A stretch of 64,000 nucleotides of DNA from Adiantum capillus-veneris (Eukaryota > Streptophyta > Polypodiopsida > Polypodiales > Pteridaceae): NCBI GenBank assembly GCA_014529385.2, contig CM043962.1, forward strand, positions 90,445,680 through 90,509,679, given 5' to 3'. This document shows positions 59,430 to 64,000 of the stretch, in pieces (positions within the stretch are counted from its first letter, which is position 1; each line of letters begins with the position of its first letter). The notes under the pieces were generated by a model. The model was not told where the DNA came from and ran no database searches. It was given only the letters and a program-made list of their open reading frames with translations. Both the position numbers and the translations under genes were made by a program.

Positions 59430-61319
59430 CTTAGGAAAGGATAATTCCTTCTCCATTTATGGACTTTAATGAGATAAATACCATAGAAGAGTGAGACTAA
59501 GTGAGACGGAGAAAGAGGAACTAACAAATCTTGGTGGACTTTCAACCGAAAATGAAGTTTCTAACAAACTTGCCTCATAAGCCTTTAGAATTTCTTCTAA
59601 TAGCTCAATTTTTTTTCTTTAAGGATAGATACTCCAGAGCTCGGCTCATGTCCACACGATTCTTACGCTGGTTTAGATATTTTCTCTAGCCTTACACTAG
59701 ATGAAACTCCCTTTGCTTTACTAAAATAGCTCATGAGCTTGTGACACCTCAGGTGTAACAACCTTTAATTTCCTATGATATTGAGCTCTAACCTTGTCTC
59801 TCATGGCTTTTCTTGCCGTCTTTGTACGCACAGATTTGTTAGAGTCTTCACCTTTCTCACAACCTGTTTTGTTTTTAATTCTCATTAGAAATTCATCATG
59901 ATTTTATGATTTGCTTTGATGTTGATGACATTTACTTGCTCTAGAGATGCTACAGACAATTTTTGATGGACGATATGCTCATCTACTAGCTAAAAACAAC
60001 TTTTATGGGATTGCTTTTTATTTAAAAATTTAGTTTCATCTAAATTTGTAAATATAGTATGGCATGACACAAGAATAATTTAGGCATGGTAGTGTTTTCC
60101 ACTGTGTCATTTGGACTAAATGACACACTACAGGATTCTGTGGCTCGGGAATCAAACATTGGGAGGGTTACATACAATTGTCGACACCTCTAGGAGTAGC
60201 TAATTTTAAGTTAGAGAATTAATCTACTAGGGATTAGGGTGGATTAATGCTCTATACTATGGCTGGAGTATAAGAGTTTACCATTGGAAAAGCTACAGAA
60301 ACTTTTGGTCAATCTTTAGGGAAGCTTTTGTATGAGTTGTAATAGTTATTAATGGTTAAGTTTAGTTTTAAATAGATGAAAAAGCTTCAAAGAGGCTGGA
60401 ACATGCAAACAGATGTTATTTTTTATGCGCAAGCTAAAAGCGTAATTTCCAGCCAAAATAGAGTAAATTTTGTGTTCCTACCCACGTTGCCTTGTCGATC
60501 ACGTCTATTTCCATTGTTTAAAGTACTTGTATGATCATATTCTGTGGAGGAATGTGAAAGTTACGAGAAAAGAAAATTCAAGACAGTCGTAAGATCCTAA
60601 TAGTTGCTACACATGCAAGCCCTGGATTTTCCCACTGCCTATATAAGAAGGCGATTGCCTCTCTCAAGGACACACACTCCGACAAAGTTGCAAGACTCAT
60701 GTGTTGCAAGCCTCTCTCTCTCTCCATCATTTTCTACATGCTTGTCGCTCGATATTCAAGAGTGAACTCACTCTTTTGCCACCTTCTCAGCAAGTAGAGA
60801 AATAGAAGCTCGTCTTCTTTCATGATATAAGTGTTCTTCAAAGAATATGTGTGTGTATCCTCTTCTTAACTCTACCCTCCACTCTCTCACCACAACATGA
60901 GTAGCCTCTCAATCTCCATGTTATCAAGTAACAGAAGGGAATTTTTATTTTCATCATTTCATCTTGGTCTACATCTGCATGAGCTATGTGATGCTTGCCA
61001 ATGATACATGAGATTGATTGACACATGTAACATGCTTATGTTTTAGGGTTATTTCATTGGAAACAACTCTCCAAAAATATGGATTACATGCACCACTAGT
61101 GTGTTAGGGGGGTCATAGACCTACATCGCTATTGTGTTAGAGGGTTATCACTTATGTTTCGTGGTTTGAGTTTTTCTTAGGACTAACCTACATGGCTAGA
61201 TGCATTGTGGGGGCAATAGCTTACCCCAGTAGCTCCTAAACACGTGATTGTTTATTCAAAATGATAACATGTCGTTTAGGCTAGTGGTTGATAATATATA
61301 TATTTTGAACCTATTCATC
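59430..61319. other. Non-coding; promoter-like TATA sequence near 60,640
   Basis: No gene recognised. At 60,639-60,647 CTATATAAG is followed by a pyrimidine-rich CTCTCTCTCTC tract at about 60,713. The inverted repeat TGTCATTTGGACTAAATGACA lies at about 60,105-60,125. These could be part of an LTR or a lost gene's promoter; I found no paired LTR. Confidence 0.3.
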
Positions 61320-61329
61320 CTCGATCTTG

Positions 61330-62000
61330 TAGGACACAATACATAATAGTGGTAGCAGATTATTTGACTAAATGGGTAGAGGCAAAGGCAACACAAAAGA
61401 ACGATGCATGAAGCATGACAATCTTTTTGTACAAATACATCTTCCCAAGATAGGGATTCCCTATAGAAAAAGTGAGTGATAGGGACACAGATTTTAACAA
61501 TGAGACCATTAAGCACCTTCTAGAAGATGCATGGTTTTGCATAAAATGTTGGCAACCTATCACCTGAAAGCTAATGGCCAAGTGGAGAGCACGAACAAAA
61601 TCTTGCATACGAAATTAATGAAAGTGTTGAGGGAACAAGATTAAAGGGAGAATAAAGCTACATTCAACCATATAGGCATAAAGAGTTACATATAAGATGT
61701 CAATAGGTACAACCCCATGATTTATCATGGTGTAGGTTTTAGGTGCCATCTTACCTATGGTATTTTGGTTTCCAACTCTATGAGTGAAAAGAGACCTTGA
61801 ATGGACGGGTCATGAGATGTCAGCTCGCATTGAAGAACTAGACCAATTAGACAAAACAAGGTTACATAGTCCTATGTATATCTGCAAACAAAGAGGACAA
61901 AAGCTTTCCATGTGCTTCAAGTGGAAGCCAAGAACTTCAAATTGGGGATTTTGTGTTATCTTACATATTAAAACAACATACATCAAAACTCAGAAAGAGG
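61330..62000 (+). pseudogene. Gypsy integrase fragment, plus strand
   Basis: Reads VADYLTKWVEAKATQKNDA (61,352-61,408), then a stop, KVSDRDTDFNNETIKHLL with the second catalytic Asp (about 61,470), LKANGQVESTNKILH with the catalytic Glu (about 61,570), and ERPLEWTGHEMSARIEELDQ with KQRGQ (61,790-61,900). It is the same lineage as the minus-strand integrase at 19,770-21,605 but in the opposite orientation, with no pol around it. Several stops and frame changes. Confidence 0.75.
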
Positions 62001-62829
62001 TGGACATGTCGTTTCCATCAAACATCCTGATACTCATGCTTTCCATAATGCACTAAAAAACAAAAATAGACTACTCTTAGATCAAAAAAGAAATGAAAAC
62101 TTGCTCACAAAACTTACAACATATTGATCTAATTTCTTTATGTACATCCTTTGAAAAAAAACACATTCCCTTGCAATCCCTCATTAGGGAAAAGAGGGTC
62201 ACTTATCTTGACAAGACCTAATTGGAGTGTTTAGGGACGTGGCAAATGTTTACATACCATTGTGCAAAAAGATTGGGTTTGGAAGAGGGGGTACTTAGTG
62301 TACTTTTTCCTCCCAAAAATATGGGTGGTGGTTTAATTTTGGATCATTATAACCTTTGTATACATGCTTAAAATTTTGCAAAGAAGCTAGATCTTGATTC
62401 TACTCATTAGAGCTTTCTGTAGATATGTTAGACAATATGATTTTTCTCTACCAATTTTAAATTATATTTTTTTATTTCAAATTGAAAAATATGACCATTG
62501 AAATTCTCCTACATTATCCTTTTAAGTTGAAATCCTTAATCTCTTAAACTACCAAGATTAGTCGGCCTCCTACACTCCATCCTTCCCCTGATGGATAGGG
62601 TAAAGATGGAGTCTATGAGTGCTGTAAAAAAATTTCTCTCCTACAATTTGAGCTAAGATCATCATCTTACAAGCATTTTTTTTCTATTCGAGTACAAGAA
62701 AGGCCACCCTACATGTAGTAGTCATGAAGTTCTAGCTTAATCATAATATACAACAACTAGGAAAAGGAGATGCATTCTTAATGCGGACCCAAGAAAATTA
62801 AAATAATTCTTATTTGCTAAAATTACATC
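62001..62829. other. No gene recognised
   Basis: AT-rich sequence between two Gypsy fragments that face each other. No repeat or motif found. Confidence 0.4.
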
Positions 62830-63990
62830 TTATTGCAAATGCTTTTCCAAATTTAGTATATGTGTCCTTATAAGAAGTCTACTAAGAGAATTGGGGTCAA
62901 ACATGAAATATGAGTCGCTAGGTGTGTGTAGATATGTACATAATGGGCGACTTCTTACCCACCTCATTTGTTTGTCGGCGGAGAGCTTGTTCTCCATCAT
63001 GAAGTACTTAAGGCTTTGGTGATCTATTCGCATAATGAAAGGAGTCCCCAATAAATAGTGCTTCCAGAAGTCTAGGGCATGTAAAACTGCTAAGAGTTCC
63101 TTCTCATATATCCCTAGATCTTTCTCAATAGGGTCGAGCCTTTGCCTTTTGTAGGCTATGGTGTGTCCTTCTTGAAGCAAAACAGCTCCAAGGCAATCAC
63201 AACAGGCGTCGCATTGGACCTTAGATGGCTTTGAGAGATCCGACAGTGTAAGCATAGGTTGAGAGATAAGCTTTTCGAAAGCATTGTTCTCCTTGGTGGA
63301 CCATATATACCTAACATTTTTCTTTATTAGGTCATGTAATGGTCCCGTGATTTGTGAGAACGTTTTTATGAAGAGTCTATAGTATGCACGCATACCTATA
63401 AAGCTTCTTAGTTCATGCAGATTCCTTGATTAGTCCAACCTTTTATTACCTCTAGCTTTGATGGATCCATTTGGATGCCATCTTGAGAGATAATGTGACA
63501 AAAATATTGAATCTCTTGTTAGAAAAATTCACTTTTCTCTCTATTAATATAAAGTTTATTCTCTCGTAAAACTTGAAATATTACCTAGAGGTGTTTCTTG
63601 TGTTCGTCTAATGAATTAGAGTAGATGATTATATCATCAAAGAACACTCCAGTAAAGGTTCACTGAGGCTTGAATAGCTTCTCCATCAGGCACTTAAATG
63701 TGGCTGGGGCATTGGTCAAGCCAAAAGGCATGACAATGTACTTGTAAAGACCAAACGTAGTGTGAAATGCGGTCTTTACAATGTCTTGATCAACTATCCT
63801 TATTTGATGGTAGCCACTTTTTAGGTCAATCCTATTGAAATAGGTTGACCCTTGTAACTTATCAAATAGGTCTTCTACCCGTGGAACGGGAAACCTATTC
63901 TTGCTAGTGATCCTATTTAGTGCTCTATAGTTGACACACATACGATGTGTGCCATATTTCTTTTACACTAATAACACTTGTGAAAAAAAT
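62830..63990 (-). pseudogene. Gypsy reverse transcriptase / RNase H, continues past the window edge
   Basis: Minus strand, beginning beyond the right edge. Motifs: MCVNYRALNRITSKNRFPVP, RIDLKSGYHQIRI, FGLYKYIVMPFGLTNAPATF (63,941-63,660), the catalytic box FFDDIIIYS (near 63,630), ISQDGIQMDPSKLEVIKGW (near 63,470), then after a frame break YYRLFIKTFSQITGPLHDL and an RNase H domain with VQCDACCDCLGAVLLQEGH, YEKELLAVLHALDFWKHYL and MRIDHQSLKYF (63,393-62,900). Stops near 63,595, 63,520 and 63,420 disable it. Motif wording differs from the 21.6-23.5 kb copy, so it is a separate Gypsy lineage. Confidence 0.88.
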
Positions 63991-64000
63991 GGAGATGAGC

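Overview
The window looks like repeat-dense, AT-rich DNA from a land plant with a large genome. The evidence is plant-type Ty1/Copia and Ty3/Gypsy retrotransposons, En/Spm (CACTA)-type and Mutator-type transposase relics, long CT/GA and GT microsatellites, and spliceosomal intron borders inside decayed genes. A fern or other non-flowering lineage is my guess from the unusual Gypsy architecture, but nothing here proves it. I see no rRNA, tRNA, CRISPR or bacterial feature, and no intact host gene with certainty.

Layout. 0-4.4 kb: microsatellites, a histone-H3-like pseudogene with centromeric-H3 traits, a broken Ulp1/C48-type cysteine peptidase and an unrecognised minus-strand gene-like region. 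5.7-7.5 kb: a TACCAAA-rich tandem array. 7.9-9.4 kb: a SWIM zinc finger, probably a Mutator-like relic. 13.3-25.2 kb: minus-strand Gypsy material with reverse transcriptase, RNase H, two zinc-binding domains and integrase. It is followed by an extra ORF (here ORF-X: a second retropepsin-like domain plus a lysine/tryptophan-rich tail), a ~280-bp tandem array carrying palindromes, a second extra ORF (ORF-Y: N-terminal domain, basic region, coiled coil) and LTR-like sequence. 26,818-32,345: a complete Copia element with 192-bp LTRs and a GCGGG target duplication. 32.3-34.4 kb: diverged direct repeats. 36-47.2 kb: a second ORF-X / array / ORF-Y locus, split by a complete LTR element (40,217-46,088) that encodes only Gag and a protease-like domain. 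48.2-54.2 kb: a Gypsy gag-protease joined to a Copia gag fragment, preceded by another palindrome array. 54.2-58.1 kb: CACTA-type transposase relics on both sides of an array of hairpin-forming inverted repeats. 58.9-64 kb: further Gypsy fragments.

How the pieces relate. The main candidate for something undescribed is the repeated order ORF-X, palindrome array, ORF-Y downstream of a Gypsy pol. It occurs at two loci, and the array palindromes share a CGCG centre but have different arms. The second is a 57-bp leader segment (55 matches) shared by the Copia element and the Gag-only element, although their Gag proteins belong to different superfamilies. Almost all reading frames carry stops or frameshifts; in the Copia element all four premature stops are TAG.
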